Shown piece after piece: positions 11,226 to 22,713 of a DNA stretch of 64,000 bases. Position numbers and translations under genes: made by a program. The stretch comes from Isoetes taiwanensis. Lineage: Eukaryota; Streptophyta; Lycopodiopsida; Isoetales; Isoetaceae. Where the stretch lies: positions 296,182-360,181 of the forward strand of contig JAJEKV010000080.1 of NCBI GenBank assembly GCA_021234155.1, in the 5' to 3' direction. Numbering within the stretch: position 1 is the first letter of the stretch; every line of letters starts with the position of its first letter. A model generated the notes under the pieces. The model worked only from the letters and a program-made list of their open reading frames with translations. It did not search any database and was not told where the DNA came from.

Positions 11226-13000
11226 TAGCCTAGGCCATTTATGTCTCAGATCTGCACCTACACAAGTTTAAATTGTAAGTTAGCCAGATGTGCAGCAGAC
11301 AATCATACTACAGATTTAGCACTTTGTTGCTAAATCATACTGCTAAATCTGCAACCACTTTACTTTCCTCAAAAAGACACTAGGAAATTTCATTTCAAGT
11401 TACATGCTAAAGACATTTGTACCACAGAGCAGTAACGAGGTCTCATTAAAATAGCTATGAAGCGTGCAACCATAACATCATGCGAATATCACTACGGAGT
11501 ATGATAATAGCTAGAAGATGCAAAATCAAGGTGCTGTATTCAAAGAGTCAGCATGGTATCCACTAGCACTTCCCATAATGTAGACCCACTTCTCCTGCAG
11601 TTTATTTTAGTGTATGCCAAGCTCAGATATTAATCATTATATCAACAAGTCAAATTCATGAATGTAGAGATCAAATGTAACAAACTAGTAAATGGTCATG
11701 GCCAGCTCTTTGCAGATTCAGATCGAGAAAGTGACTAGTTAAAATCCACAAGAAGTTAATACAAGTAAGTCTGCAGTCACGTAGACTTTACAAGATAAAG
11801 CTGCATCTACTGGACCTATTTTCAAGTCCTAAAATTCACGATGACATTATCCTTATACTAAATGGTTGGATCTACAATAAGCCCTTGAAATTAAGCAAAT
11901 CAACCAAGTTATCACCTACATCAAACACAGCATATCAAGTGTAAATGACTATTAGAATTTGTAGCCCTTCCCAAACCTGAGAAGGATATGTACTGCTCTT
12001 TGTTTTGCCTGGCTGTCTTCCAGCTTGCATTCTATTTTGCTCTTTTCTTTGCTGGAAAAATCCTGAGCACTTTCGATCCCATGGAACTGGTAGCATTTTG
12101 GTCATGATCTGGTTCTTGTCTAGGAGTTTTTCTTGCTCAACAATTTTCCAACGATGCTCAACTGGCTTGCCAAAGGAGATTCGGATATAACATTAATTTG
12201 CATGCTAAATAATTAGGGCAGAGCATACCGGCTATCCTGAAGACCATTCTGTGTGAAGATCGACTGCCTTAGATGATCCAACTGGCACTACCACAGCCCT
12301 AGCTGTCATCGTTGTTACTCTGTGGCTAGATTCGAGAATCTTTATCCTGTTTCAAAGGTTGCAAATTTGGTCCCCATAATAGCTCGAGCTCCAGAGTAAC
12401 TGGCTCGAGCTCCAGAGTAACTGGTAACTGGCAGAGCAGATAAATCACGCACCTAATCAGAACGTAGAAGACCGCCAGTTTACCTGGAACCAAGGGTTTT
12501 GAGCAGAAGCTAGGTATATTTCAGCATATACCTATGATATGCCACAGACCCACACGAACAAGGGTTTGCCCCACTAGGGGCAACCCCAAAAAAAATTAAG
12601 TCCGCGCATTGTTACTTTTACACTAACAATGCACATGAAAGTCTAATTTATATTATGCCTTGCAATTTGAAAGTCCACTTTTTAGAGTGACCTTTAAAAA
12701 AAAGGTAAGGGCAGCCCTTCAATTTCCAACCCTGACTTTAATGGCTTGATGTTAGCTTTTACGAACTTCACGGAGTTGGAATGGGTGCCTTATACAGTCC
12801 CTCTCCTAGGTGGTAGTATCTTAGCCTTTCAATCCAAGCATCGAGGGCCAAATATCAGCCATGCAAGGAAAGGGACAAATACCTACAAAGGGGAAAATAT
12901 GAATAGCCGAGATTAAAAAATTCATAAGAGTTGCGGCAGCAGCTAGAAAATGAAGGCTAATAAGTTGACTTATTGTTTAGAGTGGAAATATTGAGATTCC
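11226..13000. other. Mostly non-coding; one unexplained minus-strand open frame
   Basis: No further DCAF8-like exon was found upstream of the pseudogene. At 12192-11977 (minus) a 72-codon open frame contains FGKPVEHRWKIVEQEKLLDK and a Gln/Arg-rich stretch and ends at a CAG|GT donor-like site. It is open and exon-like, but I do not recognise it. A 20-bp tandem duplication (GCTCGAGCTCCAGAGTAACT) lies at about 12382-12422, and a dispersed hairpin repeat at 12530-12597. Confidence 0.4.
12530..12597. repeat. Dispersed hairpin-ended repeat, copy 2
   Basis: Matches 8089-8160. It ends in the stem-loop GGGTTTGCCCC, ACTA, GGGGCAACCC at 12562-12587 followed by an A-run. Confidence 0.6.
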
Positions 13001-13015
13001 GGCAGTAAGAAGGTG

Positions 13016-13023
13016 TATAAATA
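13016..13023 (+). promoter_or_regulatory. TATA box of the dirigent-like gene
   Basis: TATAAATA lies only 17 bp before the first ATG (13040). With the usual 25-35-bp spacing, transcription would start near or after that ATG, which favours initiation at a downstream in-frame Met (Met8 at 13061, or Met11 or Met12) unless another TATA element is used. Confidence 0.6.
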
Positions 13024-13039
13024 AAGGGAGGAAGGGGGG

Positions 13040-13573
13040 ATGGCTAAGAATGAGAGGCTGATGCTGTTAATGATGACATTGTGGGCGAGGGCGATGTACG
13101 TGGATGCTGCGCCAAAGCTAACCAAAATGGAGTTCTATCTCCACACTAAGCTCACAAATCCCAATCAGACCGTTGTAGTAGTAGCAGGCCAGAATGGCAA
13201 CCTTACCTCCATCCAATTTGGCACCGTTTCAGTGGGCGACATTCTCCTCACAAAAGCGCAGTCTAATACTTCGCAGCAACTTGGTCGCCTCAAAACCATG
13301 GTTCTCAACGCCGACCTCACATACTTCATCTATCCTCATGCCCACAACATCATGACCGCTGTTATTGAAACACCTCAATACCATGGCACCTTTTCTATCA
13401 ATGGCCGCGATGTCGCTGACGGTTCAGAACTCGCTATCGTCGGTGGAACTGGGGATTTTAGAGGTGTCAAAGGTTGGGCCAATTTTACTCATGTTGAAGT
13501 CCATCCTCCAGATTCTGTCACTCATGTTATTGCTACTCTGCTCCATCCGCCTTCTCGCCTCTACAACTTCTAG
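13040..13573 (+). CDS. Dirigent-like protein, single exon
   Basis: The 177-residue frame has the dirigent fold signature. FYLHTKLTNPNQTVVVVA sits at about residues 31-48, an FGTVSVGDILLTKAQ strand follows, then LGRLKTMVLNADLTY, YHGTFSINGRD, and the highly conserved ELAIVGGTGDFRGVKGWA near residues 134-151. Dirigent proteins are secreted or apoplastic beta-barrels that steer phenoxy-radical coupling or related cyclisations in lignan, lignan-like and lignin chemistry. A hydrophobic N-terminus (residues 7-24) fits a short signal peptide. Family members are typically about 180-190 residues and often intronless, so the length is normal. The TATA box is so close that Met8 or a later Met may be the real start. 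NxT/S sequons (for example NQT, NLT, NTS) fit secretion. AT-rich sequence with polyadenylation-like motifs follows the TAG stop. Substrate cannot be inferred. Confidence 0.9.
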   Translation: MAKNERLMLLMMTLWARAMYVDAAPKLTKMEFYLHTKLTNPNQTVVVVAGQNGNLTSIQFGTVSVGDILLTKAQSNTSQQLGRLKTMVLNADLTYFIYPHAHNIMTAVIETPQYHGTFSINGRDVADGSELAIVGGTGDFRGVKGWANFTHVEVHPPDSVTHVIATLLHPPSRLYNF

Positions 13574-14633
13574 TGCTTTTCATATAAAATGTTACCAAAA
13601 TGACATATCATAGGCGTAGACTCTTCTGTCAGTCTGTTTGTAAAATTTGATGTAAAATAATGACGCAAGCTCTTAAGTAGCTTCACCCCTTCATAAATTT
13701 GCAAAGGAGTGCTCCAAGAAACGATGAGAACAAACTTTTTACTTTAATTCTAAAAGCAGTGACGTAAATCTCCCTCCCTACATAGTCATACTACTTTCCT
13801 TTTCTTATGTTATTTGCCCAATTGCACTATAAAATGTCGGCCCTTCATATGCCATTGTTTCGTTCTACCTAATTCCGTTTCTCGGCTTTAAAGTTTATCA
13901 AGTAACACTGAATTCAAGCTGGAAGTATTAGAATCAGTTTACCTTGCTAGAAAACTTTTTACTTTGCTTTTGCTTCTAAAAGTAGTGCCGTACAACAAAT
14001 CTCCCCCAGTCAGTCCCCACGTTTAGCATCGTATGCAAGAGTTGCGATATCCACTAATGGCATCAACTTGCCTTCATTGTTCTTTTCCAAATCGGGCCAT
14101 TCAACATTCTATGTGGGTTAAAGTTGCTCCCAAAATCTCCACAAATAGGGCACTTCAATCTATAGCTTGATTGAGTCAAGAGGTAAATAGTATCCAAGCC
14201 CAATGCGAATATCACGTCATTCATAGATAACACATGGCTCAAACTATTGGGCAAAGTGTTGCGTTTGATCCATAAAATTTAAAGCGTGTGTGTAGCATAC
14301 AATGTTGATATTGTTGTGTGTGGAATAGAGCCTGCCCACTTTACTCTTAGCAAAATTATCGCCTACTATATTGTTGTTGCTTTGAGTGTGTATTATTGCT
14401 TTGAGGCCGTCAGATGACGACATCTTCTGTGGAATATCTCGGCCTCCAGCTATGGGTCAGCATGGGGTCAAGTTGACCCCATTTAATAGGCACGCCCCTT
14501 ACTCAACACCATGGGTTGAAGCAGTATTCAGGCACACTCCAGCCTGTACAATACAGCAGCACATGAGTACAATACATCAAAGCAAGCAAATTAACCAGAT
14601 CGACTCTTTCTTTACAACATGAACATGGTATGA
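13574..14633. other. 3' flank of the dirigent gene; no gene seen
   Basis: AT-rich sequence including AATAA-like motifs near 13587 and 13652 that could serve polyadenylation. A short direct duplication around TTTTTACTTTR..CTTCTAAAAG occurs near 13735 and 13955. The minus open frame 14063-14254 contains one CPIC motif, but I do not recognise it. Confidence 0.5.
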
Positions 14634-14834
14634 TGTAATGAACAAGGAACAAGAGACGCATTCATAAAGAGACCATCAGTTCCTAAACTACATCTCTTAT
14701 TCCAAGTTAACAAAAATGTACAAAATTGTGGCCTTTTGTCCATGTCAAAAGACATGGACCAAAAGACACGTACAAAAATACTATATAAATACATGTATAA
14801 ATGTATGTATCTTTTTGTCCTAAGGTTTCTTACA
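14634..14834 (-). repeat. Solo LTR of the short retrotransposon family, inverted
   Basis: On the minus strand it runs from TGTAAGAAACCTTAGGACAA to TTCATTACA and aligns over its whole length with the LTR at 3139-3354. No primer site, interior or second LTR is adjacent. The immediate 5-bp flanks (TATGA and GGTCG) do not match, so the original target duplication is lost or the ends are eroded. Confidence 0.85.
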
Positions 14835-17040
14835 GGTCGGATATGACACAGATTCAAGGTTGAAGCCATAGTTTTTGTAATAGCATGAAGAACAGAGCTT
14901 TTGAGCGAGGGAAAAGAGGTAGTTTCAGTATCTACCTTCCATGCAAGCTACTATGTCGCTGTTGCAGAAACTACAGATGTTGTGATCGTGACTCTGTGAG
15001 TTGCCTTTCCTCAGCAATACCTGCAGGTAGAAAAATAGGTGCCTCCTACTTCTATTTTTGGGCTAGGTCCAAGCTTTAATAGTATAATTGCTTGTTCTGC
15101 TCCAGATCTGGTCTGCACCAAGACATCAGAGCTTGCCGAAGCTTCAACATTATCATTTTCTATTCGATGCTACAACAACTTTGGCAGCTCTTTTTTCCCC
15201 CTTTTTTTGTCTTTCTTGGGGTCAAAGGCGACGGATGATGCTCTAAGTGTGGCATGGCTACTCTTTGAACCACCGGGCTTCTCTATTTTAGGATTTGCCA
15301 CAAGAACATTATCGAAACAGAGCAAGATAGAGGGAGAAGAAGGCGCCAGGTGTCACAATTTAAGTGGAAATTTGAACCATCCGTGTATTACGTCCCGTAA
15401 TGCATGCCTGTCAGGATTCCGGATACAATTTTTCTCGGCGGCGCACTTGAGCCGCCTCGAAAAATTATACGTCGGAATCTTTTCCAGGCGTGCATTACGT
15501 AGTACGTAAATGTAAGCTGTCACATATTCTCAGTTTTTTACCTCACATTCTAAGCTTTTTACCTAGCATTCTAAATTTCACCTTACATTCAGCTCCTAAA
15601 GGTGGAGCTATGATTCAGGATAAGGTGGCAAGGATTACATACAGTTGCGATCATCATGTTACATTGATTCTTAAGTGAAAGTGCTGGGTTTTGAGATTTT
15701 TCGTTAGTTATGGAAAGTAGGCTTATTGAATAGTTTGGCCAAGAGAGTCATATGAAGCTTATAGGGGCTTTTGAGAATGGCTATGGCATGGAGCAGTGTT
15801 GGCGTAACCGATGAAGTACATAGGTGTTGGATTCACATCAATATGACAACCATGCTTGTGACTTCCTCGACATGTTTGTATTCTGATCGTAGCATTCTTG
15901 ATATGTTGGTAAGGTCATACATCTGCTGCCAAAAGGGCAGGGTTCAGCATCGATGGTTGGATTGCTATCAATATCTTCATCGTGGAGTTGCTATATCAAC
16001 ATGGTTTAGGATGTATGAGTAACTTTGGCAAGGGAATTACATGAAGGTAAACATGGAGCATTGGATAAGCTACTTCAACATATATGGGCAACCTTAGCAA
16101 GGGGCAGAGTACGATCTAGGCACCTGTGTTTAGTAAATATTCTAATGAACATCACATCACATGTCATGGTCTTTGCATGTTGTTTTGGTAACTTGATATC
16201 TATTGGATCCTCCGGGGTCGGACTTCCAGGTTCGGTGGCCTGGGTAGTTCCGACATTCTCATGTCATCTGTGTTCTTTGTATCTATGCTCTATGACACCG
16301 GGCGTGGCCTCCTCACGGGCGTAGCTTCCCGGTGAGGTTGTACGTCAACTCTTGTGACTCCATGGTAAGAGGTCCTCCAACGCCAGACGTGGGCTGGGAA
16401 GGGTATGCGCATACGAGGTTCACCCTACCAACTCCGCCAACGGGGCTCGGAATGTGAGCTGGCCGGGCATTTCTCTGCTAACAGGGCCTGCATGTAGGTT
16501 GGCTGAGCTTCCCATTGTCCCGGAGCTATGTTTCTAATGTTTTGTTATTTTGGCTATGTTCTTTGCTTTTGTCGCTCAGAGTTTGGCATTTTCTTGGATT
16601 ATGTTGTCATTGTCTAGTATTGTACTCACCTAGAATCGTTTGGTTTACTTGTGCTTATGTCTTTGTATCCAAGATTCCAGAGTATTTCCATGCATGCAGA
16701 GGCAACCAAGGATCCCCACTTAATCACGAGGACTAATCCCAGTGAGTGCATGTGCAGTGAACAAGCAAGGCAGTGGTTGCACGGATGGCATCAATGTAGC
16801 TGAGGATCATGGTTGTGATCTGGAGTTAAAAGCTTTTGTTTAGCTTGCTTAGCAGTATTTATGTATATGGAGTATTGTGGATAGTACATCCTTTACTTTG
16901 TATTCTTGATGGACAGTGATAATTATATTGTATCTTAGTGAGGATGGATTTCTAGTAATGGTTTAAGTTTCGACAAAAGGAAGATTCAATTCTTCACCAG
17001 CATTAGCAAGCTAGAATGTGCAAGTTTTGACAAGATCCCG
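14835..17040. other. No gene recognised
   Basis: Open frames at 15039-15509 and 15771-16324 show no family resemblance. On the minus strand 15340-15060 reads in pieces as a Lys/Ser-rich sequence with stops. A GC-richer stretch at about 16200-16500 stands out from its surroundings and may be a retroelement fragment. A fold-back element lies within (15388-15509). Confidence 0.4.
15388..15509. mobile_element. Fold-back (MITE-like) hairpin element
   Basis: A single 122-bp imperfect inverted repeat. The left arm reads TTACGTCCCGTAATGCATGC and the right arm, reversed, TTACGTACTACGTAATGCAC. Further inside, CCTG..ATTCCG.ATA.AATTTTTC pairs with its complement down to CGGCGGC/GCCGCC around a small loop. 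No coding capacity. The size and structure fit a fold-back MITE; a small-RNA precursor is an alternative. Confidence 0.7.
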
Positions 17041-17079
17041 AGTTGTCTGGAGGGTCAACTCGGCAGGCTCGTCACAGTA

Positions 17080-17345
17080 GGGTGAAATGTAGTGGTGATG
17101 ACAAATGTGGTGGAGTGTGATGGTGGGAGATGATGTGCTTGAAATGTAATAATAATGAAGAATGTGGTGGTGGCAGATAGTGGGCTTGAAATGTGGAGGT
17201 GATAGCATCTTTGGGGGTGGGGGTGAGTGGATAGTGTAGGTGGTGGTACATATGGTGGGGGCATTGTGGAGGGTTGGGTGGGGTGGTGTGGGGTGGGGTG
17301 AGGATGGGAGGAGGGGGTGTGGGGAGAGGGGGAGAATAAATAAAA
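17080..17345 (+). repeat. G-rich low-complexity tract
   Basis: GT/GA/GGGT-rich strand-asymmetric sequence with many GGG runs, densest at 17212-17335 (for example GGGTGGGGTGGTGTGGGGTG). The complementary Pro/His/Thr-rich open frames at 17011-17447 are by-products of composition. The tract could form G-quadruplexes. Confidence 0.75.
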
Positions 17346-17659
17346 TAATGAATCCACACACATCATATATTTAACATGCACACACCCATATGACACCATA
17401 AATATCATGCACCCCATACCACACAACGCCACACCACACAACGCCACACACCATACATCACATCATTTTCCTATATGTGGTCTGTCATAAAAAATTTGCA
17501 TAACATGCTCTCATAACCTTTTTGAGATTCATACCCTGATAATAATATCACATACCGTTCCTAATCTTAAAAGATCTAGTTCTTAGCTACTCACTAAATC
17601 CTGTCATGCACTAGATTTTTCACATTTCACTCTCAAGCTTCTGATCCAAGCTAATATTC

Positions 17660-18115
17660 TGGCAGCAATAGTTAACATGTTCAGAGACGACAATAGTGTT
17701 GCTAAAGTCGACGAGGAGGGCCTGAGATATGCGTTAACCAAGGCCCGTGACCTGTCTCTGAACGCGAATAAGCCAAAAGCCATCTTCTTTGCTGATTTTG
17801 AAGCCATCTTGCCTGCATTCAATAGAGTAGATGCTGGGCCATCATTGGCTATTTTGGGGTCGGAATGACAGAAAGAGAGCTAAAAAACAAGATCTCTGAC
17901 CTTATGACGCATGTAGCTACGAAAAGAGGAATAGAATGGAGCATAAGCACTTCAGAATTCTAAATCGACAACAACATGACCGTTGCACATCATGAGGTAA
18001 TGCATGAAGCTATGGCAAACTTGATTCTATGCATCTCTGGCATGACAATACAAAGCTTGGATGCTTTAGTGAAAAAACTGTCATTTTGGATGCACCACCA
18101 TTGGAACCAGTAATA
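17660..18115 (+). pseudogene. Decayed plus-strand open frame of the duplicated block
   Basis: A coding-like stretch (NVxxG-free, moderately charged) reads ALTKARDLSLNANKPKAIFF then, after a frame change near 17860, LMTHVATKRGIEWSIS and SLDALVKKLSFWMHHHW. The second copy (31470-31905) carries the same segments with more indels. I do not recognise the protein. The parallel decay in both copies suggests that it was already broken before duplication. Confidence 0.4.
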
Positions 18116-18561
18116 CCAGCTCCTCCTGTCAGTGAAATTCATGGGTAAACAATTGGGTCTATTATAGTATGTACAGGGTCAAAGCTTTTGAAAAGCCAAA
18201 TTTTGTAATGTAGTAGTTTTTTAATATATTTTTAAATACTTTTGGACAGAGAATGTGTATTTTCAGCTGGTATATACTTGTTTTTGAATGATTCAACTAA
18301 ATGTTTAGGATCAGTTATCTGTCATTCTCAAATATTGTTATACACAGACCCAGTAAACAAATATAGTACTTGTAATCCAATTCTGTCATGTTCTAATATT
18401 CTCACACATTAGATATTATTTAGCTACATTTCAGCTACACACAATTCACATGCTGCATACAGTACACCACAAACACTATTCAACACAATAACTTCCACAT
18501 GCACCACCATACTAAACACGATAACTGAGAAAACACGAATAACAGAATTTAAAAAACTAAC

Positions 18562-19323
18562 CTGTGATTCCTCCGTATAGTAGGTAGCATGTTCTTCTCT
18601 TACATTTCTCTCCAATCTTCTAGTTCTAACATTGTTTGTGTTAGCAGACACTAGGGTGTTCTCAATCCAAAAATTTTGAATCTTTTTTATCTGTTCATCT
18701 GAAATTGCATCGAATCTTTTAGCCCTCTCACAAGACATCCATTTACCATTGTAATCAATCTCTGCTTTCTTTTCCTAGCCTTTTGTAGGTTTGTTGGGTG
18801 AATACCTAATACCTTTCCAAGATCCCTCTAGATGATTTTGTCACTTGTTTCTGAATCTGCACGGAGTGGTACAGACATTGGAAGACAACTATTCTTGGCT
18901 GCTAGGCAGTCATTGCTGGCGGAGAGTTTTATAGTATGCATAGAGTCCAACAGTCTCCTAATAACAATGCTGTTGGCTTCCAAATCCTTTAATTCTCATC
19001 TATAAAATGTTCCAATGTTTTATCGCTCAAAAACTCAAGTAAAATTTCTTTGGTCTATTTATGAAAAGATGTTGGCAAATTAAGGATAATATGGTGTTAC
19101 TACTTGCACTTCTTGATGAGCCGGATCCTTCTCCCAATTCTGCAATCTCCAACCTTTCCTCTCTTCTTCTTTTCCTCTGGCATTTCTTCACCATTTCTTC
19201 TTCCTTGATTCTTCGTTTTCTTTTGTTTGAAATGCCAATTTGTGGATGGATTACCTCATTGACATCCATATCCACAATGGATTGGAGCTTGCAGTAGGGA
19301 GCCAAAGAACAGGATGGAGGCAA
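18562..19323 (-). pseudogene. Transposon protein with an FW-x-ENT-VS domain, copy 1
   Basis: The minus-strand reading starts with a Lys/Arg-rich segment (NKRKRRIKEEEMVKKCQRKR, nuclear-localisation-like). It continues through SDKTLEHFIDEN, VIRRLLDSMHTIKLS, LGKVLGIHPTNLQK and KRFDAISDEQIKKIQNFW, and ends EEHATYYTEESQ at a CAG|GTTAGT donor at 18561. Frameshifts occur near 18995 and 18735, and there is a TAG nonsense codon at 18828-18830 where copy 2 has CAG. The IxxFWxxNTxVS..N pattern resembles the start of transposase-like proteins in other plant transposons and recurs, diverged, in the 8.6-kb element (61.3-61.5 kb, minus). Downstream exons are missing. Family name uncertain. Confidence 0.55.
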
Positions 19324-20808
19324 ATAATAGGAAGGGGCCGAAGAATAGAAATTTGAGTTCTAGTTTTGAAATTAGATTATACTCCACAAATTGGGACTCC
19401 ATTCTTAAATAACGGCAGTTGAGCGGTGCCATAATTGTAGTTTCATACCACAAAAGTGGCGGATGCGCGGCCACATTTTGGGGGCATGGGAGGGACAGCC
19501 AAATTGGGACACCACAATATGCTTTTACGCGACTCCATCTCTCGCCCATTGCCTCTATAGCGCTTAGCAAATATTAGATCTTACATATTCAAATAGAGCT
19601 TCATATAAGCTTTTGACACCAGGTTCTGGATAGATACATACAAAATGGCATACAAGGATTAGGAAATTACCATTGGGCATAGCAACGGGTCCAGTGCTAC
19701 AAGAAATGGACAGGTTCCTTTGAAGGTCCAAAAGCTCTTTCTGGATCCCTTTATTTCCATTGCACCAAATAGCGAAATCATGGTATCACAACTCCCTTCC
19801 TTTAACACTAGAGTCATCACATGATGTACCAGAAAAGGTGTATTTATACTATTTGCTTTAAGATTCATATAAAGTAAAACCCTTCTTACATGTTACTATA
19901 TGCAGTCACGTTGCATGGAAAAAATACCTAAAAATCAATTGGTCCCCGTTTATAAAGGTTACGCTTATGTAAATGCAAGGGGGTCAAGTCTGTTTTGATT
20001 CATGTTTAGATAAAGTAAAACTGTCTCGGTAAGAAGATTTTTATGATTGTTTTCATTATTTTTGTATTTTTCTTCACGAGTGAAAGAGTAAGGCACAAAC
20101 AATTGCACCTCAATCCGAGGCATGACAAGAGAGATAGGGTTGTTTGCACATGACCGGGTCAAAACTGTTGCTTGTCTTCTGTGAACCAATACTGGTTTTC
20201 AGAAAGTTGTTCCTAAATCAAATCTCTAATTTTTATAGGAAAATAAATTTTGACCTTAAATTTTGAATATAGGTAATAGACAACTTGCTTTATCTAAGAA
20301 AAATGTCCATTAGCCTTAATGACGAAGTTTTGATTTTCTTTTATTTTTTCATTTACAAGTGACTGATAACTTATGTCTATATAGAAGTAAAATGATTCAA
20401 AGTCATCCTCCAAAAAATCATATTATAAAAGGGTACCATGATATGGAACCACCCAAAAAATAAGCACGTTAAAAAAGCATAGTGTTTGTTCTCAAAAAAT
20501 CAAGAAAGTTTTATATACTTGAGACCATTATTGGTCCACCTTCTTTTTAAAATTAAGAACTCCCTCATGTTAATCGATTTCAGTTTCCATTGCGGGATAT
20601 AAGCACCTCATGAGCTACTCTATTCATTAAAAATAATCAATGCTCATGATCTTGAGGTTCAGTGTCCATTCCAAGTTATCTGTTAGATTACACATTCCAT
20701 GAATTTCATAAACCTATGCATTGAATAGTGAAGCTCAAATTTTGTAATTTTGAACTTCTCAAGTTGTGGAGGCAATGCAAAGGAATGAATAACAAATATA
20801 AAAAGCTA

Positions 20809-21225
20809 TAACTATGAAAAATAAAGGTAGACTGCTATGTCTGTTTCCTATTGTTGGTCCACATGGCTTAGGATTATTCAAAAAGCCAGAACATCCTCCT
20901 CTTAATTGGTTTTAAACTCGCCTTAGGAATATATGAATCCCACATACGGTATTTTATTTGAAAAATTAGCTGGTCGCTAGAATTGCATTATTTAATGGTA
21001 ATGTTGAAGCACAAGCAAATTAAACCTATATGAATCTCCACTCACCCTTCCAACAATTATGTTAGAGAAGGTAGAAAATCACCATATCATTGTATAAATG
21101 ACAAATGAACAATAATAGAATTGGTACTGATGATTAGAAAGATTTACTTCTATACCCAATTTGTCTAGTTGGGGACCATATAGATCTATGCCCATTTATA
21201 TTCAAGTTTTACATATAGTGGTATG
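20809..21225. other. No gene recognised
   Basis: AT-rich spacer between the duplicated block and the large LTR element. Confidence 0.6.
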
Positions 21226-21230
21226 TTATT
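21226..21230. repeat. Target-site duplication, left
   Basis: TTATT, matching 51246-51250. It is adjacent to the left LTR if a one-base insertion is allowed at the decayed LTR start. Confidence 0.6.
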
Positions 21231-21514
21231 TAGTGATGTCCAAAGACAAGATACCTGGCCCTAAGAGGCATTAGATCAGGGCCACGTCACGATGTACACG
21301 CCATCCCGATTGACGTGTACGCCGACGTGTAGCCAAGCAAGTAGCACCCTAGGGGGCAACTTGCAAGGTGTGTACATTTATTTATGTGCACATTTACTCA
21401 TGTGCACATTTATCCATGTGTACACATTTACCCATGTGTACACTTTATGCCACCTAGTTAATAAAGGCAAGTGGGCCACATCCAATTATCCCACATGCTT
21501 AAAGGGATAATGGG

Positions 21515-21560
21515 AAACCCTAGCCCTAACCCTTAGTCTATATAGGTATAGGAAACCCTA
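21515..21560 (+). promoter_or_regulatory. LTR core promoter: telo-boxes and TATA motif
   Basis: AAACCCTAG, CCCTAACCC, TATATAGG and AAACCCTAA occur within 46 bp. The telo-box is a known plant promoter element often near transcription start sites. The same arrangement is kept in the 3' LTR (49921-49970). Confidence 0.55.
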
Positions 21561-22713
21561 ACTTTCCATTTTCATCCACAACCTTCTGGGGCTCTGTTTT
21601 GCTTGATCCAAGAGCCAATCTCGCCTCCCAAAGTCCAATGCGGCAGACTAGGCCATCGATTCCCCTTTCTAGCGCCATCTTCAAGCGGCTCGGCGTGGAT
21701 GCGTTTAGAGCAGAGGAGCAAGCCGGTGTATCGCATTTCCCGGTACATAGAATAAGTAGGTTTAGCCTATTGATTTGCCCATAGCAGCCATCTAGATCTC
21801 TAGATATCGAGCCATAACTAAAGAACCTAACTCGTGGATTTAGATTAAATCTTGTTCTTTAGTTCTTCCGTGATATGTATGTGATGATGCATCTCCTTGG
21901 ACTCATTGTATTGGGAAGGGGGTAAAGACCTTAAAGCCTAGTAGTTGATGCTCCTAGCTAGCCTCTTTAGCAAAGGTGTAAATTCGCACGTGTACAAGAG
22001 CCACACATGGTTGTGGGTGAAGGGCGGGGACCGGGCTTATAAGGAGGTTCATGTCCCGACTCATGATCACGTCCCTCCTGGGTAGTAAGGCCCATCGGGG
22101 ACTATTGTGCACTAGACCTAATGCTCGCCACTGCGTGAGGGCTTTGCATGGGTTCGACACTCTTGGGGTGGTGGACACCTTCCATGGAGTTTCAAGTCGG
22201 GCACGTGGCTCTCTAGTCACCTTGAGTCAAGATGTAGATCTCCGGAGGGAGTGATCCCTACCGCCCCATCGGAACGGGGAGATGCAACCTCAGAATAGCC
22301 CTCGGGCTATGCCTCCGGCCAGCACTCTGATCCAGTCCCAACACTTTTCAACCTAACTCGCAAAGTGTGCACGGGAGGGGGCGGATGGAGTGGACTACCC
22401 TAAGCCATGTTCTTATGCCAGCCAAATCCATTTGCCATGAATTCCGCCTCAAGAATGACCCACGGAGACCCAAGCCGTTAGTCATCCCCTTTGAGTCTGA
22501 GCCTTGGGTAGGATTTCCATATGCGATGTACTGATCTTTGTCTATGCAGATATGTGATGAGCCATCCTTCGAGATGGTTATGTAATGTTGATGTTGTATA
22601 CTGACATGCATGTTTATGCTTCCGCAGCTAGGTAGGCCCCGGGGGAGTGGTAAATGACCTTCATTCTTCCCATGGAACTCATCAAGGTTGCAATTGATAT
22701 GGAGGGCCCCCGT

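Larger units (their letters stand above)
17376..20808. repeat. 3.4-kb duplicated block, copy 1 (LINE-free)
   Basis: Nearly identical to 25394-25696 plus 31455-34530. Similarity starts at ATGCACACACCCATATGACA and ends at AATATAAAAAGCTA in both copies. Copy 1 retains about 80 bp (about 19293-19370) missing from copy 2 near 33090, and it carries the unoccupied site for the LINE found in copy 2 (ACATGTTCAGAGAC, 17675-17688). No terminal inverted repeats are visible at the block edges. It is probably a transposon fragment duplicated or inserted twice. Confidence 0.9.

Noticed and set aside
14629-14846. TATGA/ATATGA around the solo LTR as a target duplication
   Set aside because: The right-hand match is separated from the LTR end by seven bases, so it is not a proper flanking duplication.
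15039-15509. 156-codon plus-strand open frame as a host gene
   Set aside because: No family resemblance, and its 3' part runs through the fold-back element.
17011-17447. Overlapping Pro/His/Thr-rich minus-strand frames
   Set aside because: They are translations of the G-rich low-complexity tract; three frames stay open because of composition.
21511-21565. Telomere repeats
   Set aside because: Only two or three CCCTAA-type motifs beside a TATA motif in an LTR, repeated in the partner LTR; these are telo-boxes, not an interstitial telomere.
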